A stretch of DNA of 41,790 nucleotides from Amycolatopsis circi (GCF_003385235.1 NZ_PQIA01000088.1:1-41790), one strand, 5' to 3'. Positions 11,432 to 19,263 are shown, numbered from the stretch's first letter. Numbers and translations: made by a program. The notes: generated by a model not told the origin, from the sequence alone.

Positions 11432-12776
11432 GGATGCGCTCCCAATCGGTCACAGCTCGCTCGTACGCTTCGCGCTCGATCCGCGCGGCATTGAGGTAAT
11501 GGTCGACCACATCGGCGCCGAAGGCATCTCGCGCGATACGGCTGGCTTCGAGGACTCGAGCGGCTTCAGCAAGTGTGACGGGCACAGTCGGCTTGTCGGA
11601 CGCGTACGCGTTGCCTACGAACTCAGGCTCCAACGGCAGTTCGTTCTCGATGCCGTGCAGCCCAGCAGCGATCATCGCGGCGACTGCGAGGTACGGGTTC
11701 ACGTCTCCGCCGGGTACGCGGTTCTCGACGCGCAACGCGTCACCGTGCCCGACAACGCGCAGCGCGCACGTACGGTTGTCCGTGCCCCACGCGATCGCTG
11801 TCGGTGCGAAGCTGCCAGGGACGTAGCGCTTGTAGGAGTTGATGTTCGGGGCGAAGAAGTACGTCAGCTCGCGCAACGCTTCCAGCTGTCCGGCGAGGAA
11901 GTGCTGCATCAGCTTCGAGAAGCCGTGGTCGCCGTCGCCGGGAAGCACCGCTTCGCCGGACTTGCCGCGAAGGCTCAGATGGATGTGGCAGGAGTTGCCC
12001 TCGCGTTCGTTGTACTTCGCCATGAACGTGAGGCTCTTGCCCTCCTGCGCGGCGATCTCCTTCGCGCCGTTCTTGTAGATGCCGTGGTTGTCGCACGTCG
12101 CGAGCGCTTCGGCGTACCGGAAGGCGATCTCGTGCTGCCCCGGGTTGCACTCGCCCTTCGCCGACTCCGGGTACAGGCCCGCGCCCGCCATCCCGTTGCG
12201 GATCCGGCGCAGCAGCGGCTCGATGCGCGCGGTGCCGAGCATGGAGTAGTCGACGTTGTACTGATTGGACGGTTTGAGGTCGTGGTAGCGCTTGTCCCAC
12301 GCGGACTCGTAGGAGTCGTCGAACACGATGAATTCGAGTTCGGTGCCCACGTACGCCTTGAGGTCGTGCTCGGCGAGCCGGTCGAGCTGACGGCGCAGCA
12401 CCTGGCGCGGCGAAACTGAAACCGGGCCGCCCTGCACGCGCTCGACGTCCGCGAGCACCAGCGCCGTGCCCTCCTGCCACGGAATCTCCCGCAGCGTCGC
12501 GAAGTCCGGGCGGAGCACGAAGTCGCCGTAGCCGCTCTGCCAGGACGAGATGTCGTAGCCGTCGACAGTGTTCATGTCCACGTCCACCGCGAGCAGGTAG
12601 TTGCACGCCTCGGTGGCGTGGCCGGCCACCTCTTCGAGGAAGTACTCCGCCGAACAGCGCTTGCCCTGGAGCCGCCCCTGCATGTCGGTGAGCGCGACGA
12701 GCACCGTGTCGATCGTGCCGGCCGTCACCCGTTCGCGGAGATCTTCGAGCGTGAGCATTCCTCGCCTGGCCGCCAT
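11412..12776 (-). CDS. Glutamine synthetase-like gamma-glutamyl-amine ligase
   Basis: ATP-dependent ligase of the glutamine synthetase catalytic family, here probably joining glutamate to an amine other than ammonia (PuuA, GlnA3 or GlnA4 class). The 454-residue protein keeps metal and glutamate-binding motifs: GTELEFIVF near 144-152, the NSCHIHLSL segment, PGSFAPTAIAWG, and ENRVPGGDVNPYL near the C-terminus. Start at ATG 12776 is preceded by GGGG 7 nt upstream; a shorter ATG at 12758 is possible. It leads a four-gene operon with PuuD-like, ALDH and SDR genes, which argues against a nitrogen-assimilating GlnA. In Streptomyces, GlnA3 acts on polyamines and GlnA4 on ethanolamine; sequence alone does not choose between them. 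Confidence 0.92.
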   Translation of the reverse strand: MAARRGMLTLEDLRERVTAGTIDTVLVALTDMQGRLQGKRCSAEYFLEEVAGHATEACNYLLAVDVDMNTVDGYDISSWQSGYGDFVLRPDFATLREIPWQEGTALVLADVERVQGGPVSVSPRQVLRRQLDRLAEHDLKAYVGTELEFIVFDDSYESAWDKRYHDLKPSNQYNVDYSMLGTARIEPLLRRIRNGMAGAGLYPESAKGECNPGQHEIAFRYAEALATCDNHGIYKNGAKEIAAQEGKSLTFMAKYNEREGNSCHIHLSLRGKSGEAVLPGDGDHGFSKLMQHFLAGQLEALRELTYFFAPNINSYKRYVPGSFAPTAIAWGTDNRTCALRVVGHGDALRVENRVPGGDVNPYLAVAAMIAAGLHGIENELPLEPEFVGNAYASDKPTVPVTLAEAARVLEASRIARDAFGADVVDHYLNAARIEREAYERAVTDWERIRGFERL

Positions 12777-12851
12777 CGCATCGCCCCAAAGGTTCGGATC
12801 AGGTCCTTTGCGGCTTCTTCCTACCCGGACACCGGGCACCGGTCAATCCGC

Positions 12852-12877
12852 TAAAAGGTATTTTCTTAGACCTTTAA
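12852..12877. promoter_or_regulatory. AT-rich dyad upstream of the amine operon
   Basis: TAAAAGGT and ACCTTTAA form a near-perfect inverted repeat with a 10-nt AT-rich spacer (ATTTTCTTAG), 76-101 nt upstream of the ligase start. It is one of the few AT-rich stretches in the window. The rest of the 238-nt gap between the divergent genes shows nothing clear. Likely an operator or promoter core for the leftward operon, the rightward gene, or both. No regulator gene is adjacent. Confidence 0.5.
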
Positions 12878-13014
12878 ACGCGGGTTTCGCCCGGCTCACC
12901 CGCGCGGCGCCTGCTATGTCCGGGTTGCCCGGCTGAGAAGATACTGTGAATCGGGTGCGTCCGGGACCAAATCCGCCGCCTCGTGCGTTGGACCGGGCAA
13001 GAGAGGTGAGAGGG

Positions 13015-13536
13015 ATGACTGAAGCATTCACGCAGACCACGTTCAGCCAGCAGCAGGCGCGGCCGCAGCTCCCGACGCTGCCCACCGGGTGGCCGATCGG
13101 GTCGTACGAGTCCTACGAGCAGGCCCAGCAGGCCGTCGACCACCTCGCGCACGCTGACTTCCCGGTCGCCGACGTCACCATCGTCGGCGTCCAGCCGATG
13201 CTCGTCGAGCGCATCGCGGGCAAGATGAGCTGGAGCCGGATGCTCAGCAGCGCGGCCATGTCCGGCGCGGTGTTCGGCCTGTTCCTGGGCCTGGTGCTGA
13301 GCATGCTCAACCCGGCCGCCGGACTGCTGTCGATCGTGCTCGGCCTCGCCGCGGGTGTCGTGTTCAACGTGGCCTTCGGCGCGCTGGGCTACGCGGCGAA
13401 CCGCAACAAGCGCGGGTTCATCTCGCAGAGCCAGCTGGTCGCCCAGCGCTACGACGTGCTGTCGCAGCCGCGCAACGCCGAGAAGGGCCGCCAGCTGCTG
13501 GCGGACCTGGCCGCGCGCTCGGCGTTCAAGTACTGA
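13015..13536 (+). CDS. General stress protein 17M-like membrane-associated protein
   Basis: 173 residues. The N-terminal part (GSYESYEQAQQAVDHLAHADFPVADVTI is the region at about 28-55) looks like the general-stress-protein 17M-type alpha/beta domain, binding partner unknown. Two glycine-rich hydrophobic segments follow (about 80-100 and 103-127) and probably form a helical hairpin in the membrane, then a basic, polar tail. ATG at 13015 has GAGAGG just upstream and is preferred over upstream starts. Single gene with its own terminator at 13555. The family is common in actinobacteria and its biochemical function is not established. Confidence 0.85.
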   Translation: MTEAFTQTTFSQQQARPQLPTLPTGWPIGSYESYEQAQQAVDHLAHADFPVADVTIVGVQPMLVERIAGKMSWSRMLSSAAMSGAVFGLFLGLVLSMLNPAAGLLSIVLGLAAGVVFNVAFGALGYAANRNKRGFISQSQLVAQRYDVLSQPRNAEKGRQLLADLAARSAFKY

Positions 13537-13554
13537 GTTCCGGCAACTCGCCTC

Positions 13555-13590
13555 CCGGGCGCCCGGGCCGTTCGCGGCCTGGGCGCCCGG
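13555..13590 (+). terminator. Rho-independent-like hairpin after the 17M-like gene
   Basis: Arms CCGGGCGCCCGGGCC and GGCCTGGGCGCCCGG (15 bp, one mismatch) enclose a 6-nt loop and are followed by TTTCG. It starts 18 nt after the stop codon at 13536. A strong GC stem with a short T tail is usual for actinomycetes. Confidence 0.8.
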
Positions 13591-13759
13591 TTTCGCGTTC
13601 CGGGCTTGGGGCCACGAGTCCGGCGAGTGATCGGGCCGGCGAAACAAGAGGCAGCTCCGGCGATTCCGGCCCGGTTCTCGCTCGTGCCCGGGGGTCTGGC
13701 AACGACCGTAGCCTCGGATGCGGCTGCCGGAGTTGCAGCGGCTGGAGCTGCGGCGGGTC

Positions 13760-13803
13760 TCGTGCGCGCCTATGCCGGTTCTAACCGGAATTAACACGCA
13801 CGA
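13760..13803 (-). repeat. 44-nt palindromic element, divergent copy 2
   Basis: Same length and core (CCGGTTAGAACCGG in the gene direction) as the copy at 5319 but different arms, starting TCGTGCGTGTTAAT and ending GCGCGCACGA. It lies 5 nt after the stop of the HAAS-domain gene, in the same polarity relative to that gene as the other copies. The arm sequence is shared with the copy at 21058-21101, defining a sub-family. Confidence 0.8.
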
Positions 13804-13808
13804 CCGCA

Positions 13809-15050
13809 CTACCTCGTCGGCGGAGCAGGCTTCGCCGGGCTGCTCGGCGGAACCGGCGTCGCGGACGTCGCCGGGGCCTTCGGGATCGCCGCCGCGAACG
13901 GCACCCCGGCGTCCTCCCGGCAGTATCCGCGAGAACCGTTGTAGCCGTTGACGTTCCCGTGGTCGTCCTGCACTCCCTCGACGACCTTCGGACGCGGGAA
14001 CTGGTTGTCCTGCCCGGTCATCTGACTCGTGCCGGTGTCCTTCTCGCAGCCGTAGCGCGTGATCGTGAGCGGGCGGCCGCGGTCGTCGTACACGTAGACG
14101 TTCTCAAGCGGTTTGCCGTTCGCGTCGAAGACGTACAGGTTGCTCAGTTCGTGGGAGCCGTAGCGCAGCGCCTCGTTGCCGTTGACGTCGTCGTACACCG
14201 ATGCGGCGTACGGCGGGGTGGAGTTCGACGAATACGTGCGGTCCCGGACGAGGTTGACCGCCGCGCCGAGGCCGCCGAACGCGCTGCCCACCACGAACGC
14301 CGACACCGGCACCGCGATCCACAGCATCCGTCCGTCGACCTTGATCCGCGGGCCCGCCCACATCACCAGGCCCGCGCCGACGAGCAGCACCGGCAGCAGC
14401 AGGACCGCGTGCAGGTCCCGGATCATCAGCAGCAGCCCGAACGCCAGCAGCGCGAACCCGCAGACCACCCACCACGCCGGCTTCAGCGAGTTGAGATACG
14501 TGAGCGCGCGGTCGGCCGAGCGGTCCTCCCGCATCGACTTCACCATCGCCCGCGCGCGGACCACCTCCGGCAGCTCCCGCATCGCATCGAGCCCGCGGAG
14601 CAACAGGAATGCCACGCTCACCGCGAACACCGGGGCCAGCAGGACCATCCCGGCCAGCGCCTCGGAATCGAAGCGCACCGCGGTGTAGAACGCGACCATC
14701 GCCGTGCCCGCCGCGCAGAACACCAAGCCCCACAAGGCAAGCCGCGGTCCAACGCGACCCGGCTTCGCCGTCGCCGCTGCCGGCAGGACCTCGGTCGCCG
14801 CTTCCGGGGCCGCCGGAGCGGGCGGGTAGCCGCCGGACGCCCGCAGTTCGGCCGCGTAGCTCTCCGGAGTGCCGAGCCGCGCGACGAGATCCTCGACCCG
14901 CGCCGCCGCCCCGACTTCCGATTCCATCTCGGCCAGCTGCGGCCGGACGTCCTCGAGCAGTTCCTCGATCTCGTTCGCGGGCAGATCCGCGAGCGCGGTG
15001 CGCACCCTCGACAGGTACCCCCGCGCGGCCGTCGGCTTGTCCGTGCTCAT
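13809..15050 (-). CDS. HAAS-domain (DUF1700-like) membrane protein
   Basis: 413 residues. The N-terminal 80 residues are a helical HAAS/permease-prefix domain (GYLSRVRTALADLP, then a LGTPESYAAELR end). About five to six hydrophobic segments follow between roughly 105 and 275. The C-terminal 130 residues are polar and probably extracytoplasmic, with two repeats of the form YVFDANGKPL and YVYDDRGRPL, then a low-complexity Ala/Pro tail. ATG at 15050 has GAGAGG 5 nt upstream. It follows a PadR regulator by 59 nt, the usual pairing for HAAS proteins, so it is probably PadR-controlled. Function unknown; envelope sensing is one guess. Confidence 0.85.
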   Translation of the reverse strand: MSTDKPTAARGYLSRVRTALADLPANEIEELLEDVRPQLAEMESEVGAAARVEDLVARLGTPESYAAELRASGGYPPAPAAPEAATEVLPAAATAKPGRVGPRLALWGLVFCAAGTAMVAFYTAVRFDSEALAGMVLLAPVFAVSVAFLLLRGLDAMRELPEVVRARAMVKSMREDRSADRALTYLNSLKPAWWVVCGFALLAFGLLLMIRDLHAVLLLPVLLVGAGLVMWAGPRIKVDGRMLWIAVPVSAFVVGSAFGGLGAAVNLVRDRTYSSNSTPPYAASVYDDVNGNEALRYGSHELSNLYVFDANGKPLENVYVYDDRGRPLTITRYGCEKDTGTSQMTGQDNQFPRPKVVEGVQDDHGNVNGYNGSRGYCREDAGVPFAAAIPKAPATSATPVPPSSPAKPAPPTR

Positions 15051-15109
15051 GCTGCCTCTCCCCGATTAGTGCCGCGGACGTGCCGCCGCGGTCGCGCCTG
15101 CCCGCGCGG

Positions 15110-15433
15110 TCAGGCCTGCTCTTTCGCCAAACTGTCCATAATGGACGCGAAGCTGCGCCACGTGCGCGCCGATTCGGCGAGCCGCGCCCTGCCCCGGTCG
15201 TTCAAGCTGTAGTACTTGCGGTGCGGGCCCTCTTCGCTCGGAACCACATACGACGTCAGCAATCCCGCCTTGTACAGCCGCCGCAGCGTGCCGTACACCG
15301 AGGCGTCCCCGACCTCTTCCAGACCGGCGACGCGAAGCCTTCGCAGCACGTCGTAGCCGTACCCGTCGTCGTCGCGCAGCACCGCGAGCACAGCCAGGTC
15401 CAGCACTCCCTTGAGCAGCTGACTGATCTCCAC
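15110..15433 (-). CDS. PadR-family transcriptional regulator
   Basis: 107-residue winged-helix protein: N-terminal LLKGVLDLAVLAVL helix, the YGYDVLRRL helix, the recognition region GDASVYGTLRRLYKAG and the wing PHRKYYSLNDRG, then a short dimerisation helix. Start is GTG 15433 with GGAAGGA 5 nt upstream; longer frames lack family support. PadR proteins generally repress their own operon and the neighbouring membrane gene. A dyad at 15464-15486 just upstream is a candidate site. Confidence 0.94.
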   Translation of the reverse strand: MEISQLLKGVLDLAVLAVLRDDDGYGYDVLRRLRVAGLEEVGDASVYGTLRRLYKAGLLTSYVVPSEEGPHRKYYSLNDRGRARLAESARTWRSFASIMDSLAKEQA

Positions 15434-15463
15434 GGCGTTCCTTCCCGGTCCTGCGCGAGAGAA

Positions 15464-15486
15464 ACTACCACGCATAGCGCAGTAGT
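15464..15486. promoter_or_regulatory. Candidate PadR operator
   Basis: ACTAC and GTAGT are arranged as an inverted repeat with 13 nt between, 31 nt upstream of the PadR start codon. On the minus strand a TATGCG hexamer inside it could be the -10 element. Autorepression by PadR is inferred from position. Confidence 0.4.
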
Positions 15487-15578
15487 GTGCGCCGCGAGCG
15501 GCCGTCCGGCGGTATCGCTGCCCATTCGGCCAGGTCAGCAGGAGACGAATAGCCAGGTATACGGCGTAGACTTCCGTG

Positions 15579-15593
15579 GTCTACAGTGTAGAC
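15579..15593. promoter_or_regulatory. TetR operator directly before the TetR start
   Basis: GTCTACAGTGTAGAC is a perfect 6-nt inverted repeat with a 3-nt centre that ends one base before the ATG at 15594. An extra half-site GTAGAC is at 15566-15571, 13 nt upstream, and GTATAC at 15557-15562 may belong to the -10 region. The arrangement fits autorepression of the TetR/Lnt-like operon and leaves no room for a normal ribosome site, so the mRNA may be leaderless or nearly so. Confidence 0.7.
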
Positions 15594-16175
15594 ATGGTCG
15601 AGATCCCGACAGCCGAACGGCTCGCGGCGGCGGCGCGCGAGATCATCGCCGCCGAGGGCGCGTCGGCGGTCAGCATGCGCCGGGTCGCCGAGGCCGCCGG
15701 AGTCACCGCGATGGCGATCTACCGGCATTACGAGAACCGCGAGGTCCTGCTGCGCGCGGTCGCCGACGCCACCGGCCGGGAACTGGGCGCGGCGTGGAAA
15801 GACCCGTCGCCGGACGGCGAATGGATCGACCGCTTCGACGCGCTGCTGGACCGGTTCCTGGATTTCGCGCTCGGCCAGCCGCATCTGTACCGCTTCCTGA
15901 TGACCGACGGCTGGGCGCGGGCCCGGATGTATCCCGACGGCTACCGCGAACCCGGCTCGCCGCCGTTCACCGCGCTGGTCCGGCTGATCGAAGAAGGCAT
16001 CCGCGACGGCGTGCTGCGCGACGACGATCCGCTGGAAGCCGCGCTGACTGTCAGCACGCAAACGCAAGGCATGGTGCTCTACTACCTCGCCGGCCGGATG
16101 GCGGCGACGGAACCCGAGTTCCGCGCGCTGTGCCGACGTACTTCGCGGAGAATTTTCGATGGCCTCAGACCGTAA
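15594..16175 (+). CDS. TetR-family transcriptional regulator
   Basis: 193 residues. The N-terminal helix-turn-helix (about 8-52) contains AAREIIAAEGASAVSMRRVA, followed by GVTAMAIYRHYENREVL. The C-terminal ligand-binding domain has PHLYRFLMTDGW near 100-111, as in TetR sub-families with a WHG-like domain. ATG 15594 is chosen because homology begins at EIPTAERL; a GTG at 15576 would translate through the operator palindrome. It overlaps the next gene by 17 nt, so both are co-transcribed and probably co-regulated through the site at 15579-15593. The ligand is unknown. Confidence 0.93.
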   Translation: MVEIPTAERLAAAAREIIAAEGASAVSMRRVAEAAGVTAMAIYRHYENREVLLRAVADATGRELGAAWKDPSPDGEWIDRFDALLDRFLDFALGQPHLYRFLMTDGWARARMYPDGYREPGSPPFTALVRLIEEGIRDGVLRDDDPLEAALTVSTQTQGMVLYYLAGRMAATEPEFRALCRRTSRRIFDGLRP

Positions 16176-17658
16176 TGCCCGCTGGCGGATCCCGGCCGCA
16201 CTGCTTTCCTCGGCGGTACTCTTCTACTTCGGCACCGGCCTCGCGCCGATCGTCGTGCTCACTTGGCTCGCACCGTTTCCGGTGCTGCTGCTGGCAACCC
16301 GCGTCGGCGGCTGGACCGCCGCGGGTACCGCATTCGGCGCTTTCCTGCTCGGCACCGCGAATATGTGGGCCTACCAAGCACATTCCGGCGACGAGCCGTT
16401 GTGGCCGTTCGGTGCCGCCATTGATATCGGGATGTCGCTGGTGTTCACGTTCGCGGTGTGGCTGTTCTGGGCCTTAGTGCACCGCCGCCGGACGCTGCTG
16501 GCCAGCCTGGCCGCACCGGCGGCGTGGACCGCTCTCCTGTACCTGATTGCCACGCTGAACCCGATGGGCATGATGGGTTCCCTTGCCAACGACCAGGGCG
16601 ACGCGCCGCTCGTGCTGCAAACCGCTTCGTGGGCCGGGATGTGGGGCGTCGAGTTTTTGGTGCTGCTGCCCGCTTGCGCGGTCGCCGCGATGTGCGCGCC
16701 CGGAGCTTCTCGCCTCCGCACTGGTATCGTCGCCGCGGTCATCGTGGTTCTCTCCCTTGGCGGCGGCGCCCTACGGCTTTCCGGCACGGGCGGCCCAACG
16801 GTGCGGATGGCGGCGATCACGCAAAACGCTGGCTACCACTGGGGTCCGGCGCTCGGCACCGCTCAAGGCCGCGCCCTGGTCCAGGACTACGTCCAGCAAA
16901 TCTCAGCCATGCCGGACGGCGTGCGGCTCGTCGTCTTGCCCGAAGCCGCTTTCAGCGCGCAAGAGGAATGGCCAGCCGCCCTGGTCGAGCCGATGCGGCG
17001 CGCAGCCAAGGCCCGAGGTGCGGCGATCATCGTCGGCTTGGAGTACTACGACCGCCCCGGCAAGCACAACTACGACTACGCACTGGCCTTCCCCGCCGAC
17101 GGCTCGGCACCCGCCCGCTACCTGAAGCACCACGACCTGGTGAGCCCACCGGGCCGGGACCTGGTGTTCGTCCCAGGCGCGGACGTCCCGACCGGCTTGG
17201 TGATCTGCGGCGACACGACGTTCACCGCCCCCGCCCGCGACTACGCCGCCGCCGGTTCGCTCGTCCTCGCCATCCCGGCGGAACTGGCGGTCCCGCCCGG
17301 CAGCAACGACGAGGGCGGCTGGCAGCACACCCGCAACGCGCTGCTCCGAGGTGTCGAAAGTGGACAGTCGATAGCGCTCTCCGACGCGAACGGAAGTCTG
17401 ATGCTGTCCGACGGCTACGGCCGCGTCCTCGGCGAGGCACGCACCGGCGGACCGGCCCCGTTCACGACTGCCATCGCCGACGTTCCGGCTGGTCCCGGCC
17501 AGACGTTCCACACCCGCTTTGGTGATTGGTTCGCTTGGCTCGCGCTGGGGATTACCTTTGCTGGCTTGGTTTTCGCTCGCCTTCGTGCGGCTAAGCAGCC
17601 CGTGTCCGCCGCTGGCGCCTCGGAGACCGCTGGTTCGAAGGTGCCGACCGGTTCATAG
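16159..17658 (+). CDS. Apolipoprotein N-acyltransferase-like nitrilase-fold membrane protein
   Basis: 499 residues. Six or so hydrophobic segments cover the N-terminal 205 residues, followed by a CN-hydrolase domain (about 215-460) and one C-terminal hydrophobic segment. The catalytic triad is intact: E262 (LPEAAFS), K323 (YLKHHDL) and C350 (VICGDTTF). This is the architecture of Lnt, which N-acylates lipoproteins on the outer face of the membrane. It is linked to a TetR gene rather than to a Ppm-type partner, so it may be a specialised paralogue. The last 24 residues, Ala/Gly/Ser-rich, are encoded antisense to the first copy of the mutM-tail array, so the C-terminus has probably been rewritten. 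Confidence 0.85.
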   Translation: MASDRNARWRIPAALLSSAVLFYFGTGLAPIVVLTWLAPFPVLLLATRVGGWTAAGTAFGAFLLGTANMWAYQAHSGDEPLWPFGAAIDIGMSLVFTFAVWLFWALVHRRRTLLASLAAPAAWTALLYLIATLNPMGMMGSLANDQGDAPLVLQTASWAGMWGVEFLVLLPACAVAAMCAPGASRLRTGIVAAVIVVLSLGGGALRLSGTGGPTVRMAAITQNAGYHWGPALGTAQGRALVQDYVQQISAMPDGVRLVVLPEAAFSAQEEWPAALVEPMRRAAKARGAAIIVGLEYYDRPGKHNYDYALAFPADGSAPARYLKHHDLVSPPGRDLVFVPGADVPTGLVICGDTTFTAPARDYAAAGSLVLAIPAELAVPPGSNDEGGWQHTRNALLRGVESGQSIALSDANGSLMLSDGYGRVLGEARTGGPAPFTTAIADVPAGPGQTFHTRFGDWFAWLALGITFAGLVFARLRAAKQPVSAAGASETAGSKVPTGS

Positions 17659-18399
17659 CCGGTTCCCGCCAGACCAGCGGGCCGCACTGCCCAGCCAACG
17701 CTTCCTCACCGGCTTCGACGACCGGCTCGCGCTCGCAGTCACCGCTGCTGGCTTGGTCTCCCCTTCGCCTCCGCGCGACTACGCCGCTGCGTCCGCCACT
17801 GGCGCGTCGGACACCGCTAACCCGAAACACCGACCGGCGCACGAACTACTCCCACCAGACCGCCGAACCACACCACCCAGCCAGCGCCCCGCACCCGTTT
17901 CGACAACCGGCGCGCGCACGCAATCACCGCCGCTGACTCGACCTCCCCCTCGCCACCGCCCGACCACGCCGCCGCGCCCGCCGCTGATGCCTCGGACACC
18001 GTCGGCCCGAAAACACCCACCGGCGCACGAATAGCTCCCACCAGACCGCCGAACCACACCACCCAGCCAGCGCCCCGCACCCGTTTCGACAACCGGCGCG
18101 CGCACACAATTACCGCTGCCGACTCGACCTCCCCCTCGCCACCGCGCGACTACGCCGCCCGCGTCCGCCGCTGATGCCGTCGGCCCGAAAACATCAACCG
18201 GTCCACGAACTACTCCCACCAGACCGCACTGCCCAGCCAACGCCCCCGCACCCGCTTCGACAACCGGCTCACGCACGCAATCACCGCTGCCGACTCGGCC
18301 TCCCCCTCAGCTCCGCGCTACTACGCCGCCGCCTCCGCCACTGGCACGTCGGAAAACACCAACAGGTTCATAACCAGACCGCCGAACCGCACCGCCCCG
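17590..18399 (-). repeat. Tandem array of decayed copies of the mutM 3' end
   Basis: About five direct repeats of about 150-186 nt fill the space between the Lnt-like gene and mutM. The shared block CCAGCCA recurs at 17691, 17877, 18063 and 18233 (spacings 186, 186, 170), and a truncated fifth copy ends at the mutM stop. On the minus strand the units align with the mutM zinc-finger tail: mutM reads CGSPIQREPFMNRSS, the copy nearest the Lnt-like gene reads WREPAMNRSAPSNQRS, and another reads CGSAVWWELFVRR followed later by CPRHQRRA. Zinc cysteines are mostly lost and frames shift, so these are non-functional. The minus-strand frame at 17779-18276 stays open by composition and is not supported as a gene. 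Confidence 0.8.
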
Positions 18400-19263
18400 C
18401 TAGGCCACCGCCCGAGCCCGCCTCTGACAACGCGGACACGAAAACGACGACCGGTTCATGAACGGCTCCCGCTGGATAGGCGAACCGCACCGGCGGCACG
18501 GCATCCCCTCTTGGCCGTAAGCGTCCAGCGAGCGCTCGAAGTAGCCCGACTCTCCGTTCACATTCACATAAAGCGCGTCGAACGACGTACCGCCCGCGAC
18601 CAACGCCGCCGACATCACGTCACTGGCCGCGGACACCAGTGTTCGCCCTTGCGCGGCAGTGAGTTTCTCGGTCGGCCGGGACCAATGCAGTTTGGACCGC
18701 CACAAAGCCTCGTCGGCGTAGATGTTGCCGACACCGGACACCAGCGTCTGGTCGAGCAGCGCGCGTTTCACCTCCGTGCGCCGCGAACGCAACGCGCGCA
18801 CGGCGGCCTCCGGATCGAACTTCGGGTCCATCGGGTCCCGGGCGATGTGCGCGATGGTGCCGGGCAGGCTGTCGCCGTCGACCTCGACCAGTTCGTCCAG
18901 GGCCAGGCCGCCGAACGTGCGCTGGTCGACGAAGCGCAGTTCTGGTCCCCCGTCGGCGAAACGGACTCGGACGCGCAGATGTTTCTCGTCCGGCGCGCCC
19001 TCGGCTTGCACCAGCATCTGGCCGCTCATGCCGAGATGCGCCAGCACCGCCTCGCCGTCGGACAGGTCCAGCCACAGGTATTTGCCGCGACGCCGGGCCG
19101 CTTCGATCGTGACTCCGGCGAGCCGTCCGGTGAAGTCGGCGGCTCCTTGCGCGTGCCGCCGGATGGCGCGGTCGTGCAGCACCTCGACGGCCCGGACGGT
19201 ACGGCCGGCGACGTGCGCTGCGAGACCGGCGCGGACGGTCTCGACCTCGGGTAGTTCGGGCAT
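18400..19263 (-). CDS. mutM: Formamidopyrimidine-DNA glycosylase (Fpg)
   Basis: Base-excision repair enzyme that removes 8-oxoguanine and formamidopyrimidines and cuts the abasic site. The 287-residue protein begins MPELPEVETVR, so the catalytic Pro2 (after Met removal) and Glu3 are present. The helix-two-turn-helix is mid-protein (LLDQTLVSGVGNIYADEAL), and the C-terminal zinc finger has C256, C259, C276 and C279 with canonical CX2C-X16-CX2C spacing. It lies downstream of rnc, as in mycobacteria, but a strong terminator separates them, so it needs its own promoter in the 57 nt before 19263. Its 3' end seeded the repeat array that follows. Confidence 0.97.
   Translation of the reverse strand: MPELPEVETVRAGLAAHVAGRTVRAVEVLHDRAIRRHAQGAADFTGRLAGVTIEAARRRGKYLWLDLSDGEAVLAHLGMSGQMLVQAEGAPDEKHLRVRVRFADGGPELRFVDQRTFGGLALDELVEVDGDSLPGTIAHIARDPMDPKFDPEAAVRALRSRRTEVKRALLDQTLVSGVGNIYADEALWRSKLHWSRPTEKLTAAQGRTLVSAASDVMSAALVAGGTSFDALYVNVNGESGYFERSLDAYGQEGMPCRRCGSPIQREPFMNRSSFSCPRCQRRARAVA

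Noticed and set aside
11412..12776. Housekeeping glutamine synthetase (glnA)
   Set aside because: The operon partners (PuuD-like, ALDH, SDR) fit gamma-glutamylation of an amine; I did not see a recognisable adenylylation-loop segment.
13606..13794. 62-codon Ala-rich frame between the 17M-like and HAAS genes
   Set aside because: No ribosome site, lies after a terminator and runs into a palindromic element; only composition supports it.
17779..18276. 165-codon minus-strand frame with internal repeats
   Set aside because: It follows the mutM-tail array units; no start signal, and the mutM-related frame changes between units, so it is composition-driven.
17590..18399. CRISPR array
   Set aside because: Units are 150-186 nt, degenerate and not separated by unique spacers of constant size; they match the mutM tail, and no cas genes are present.
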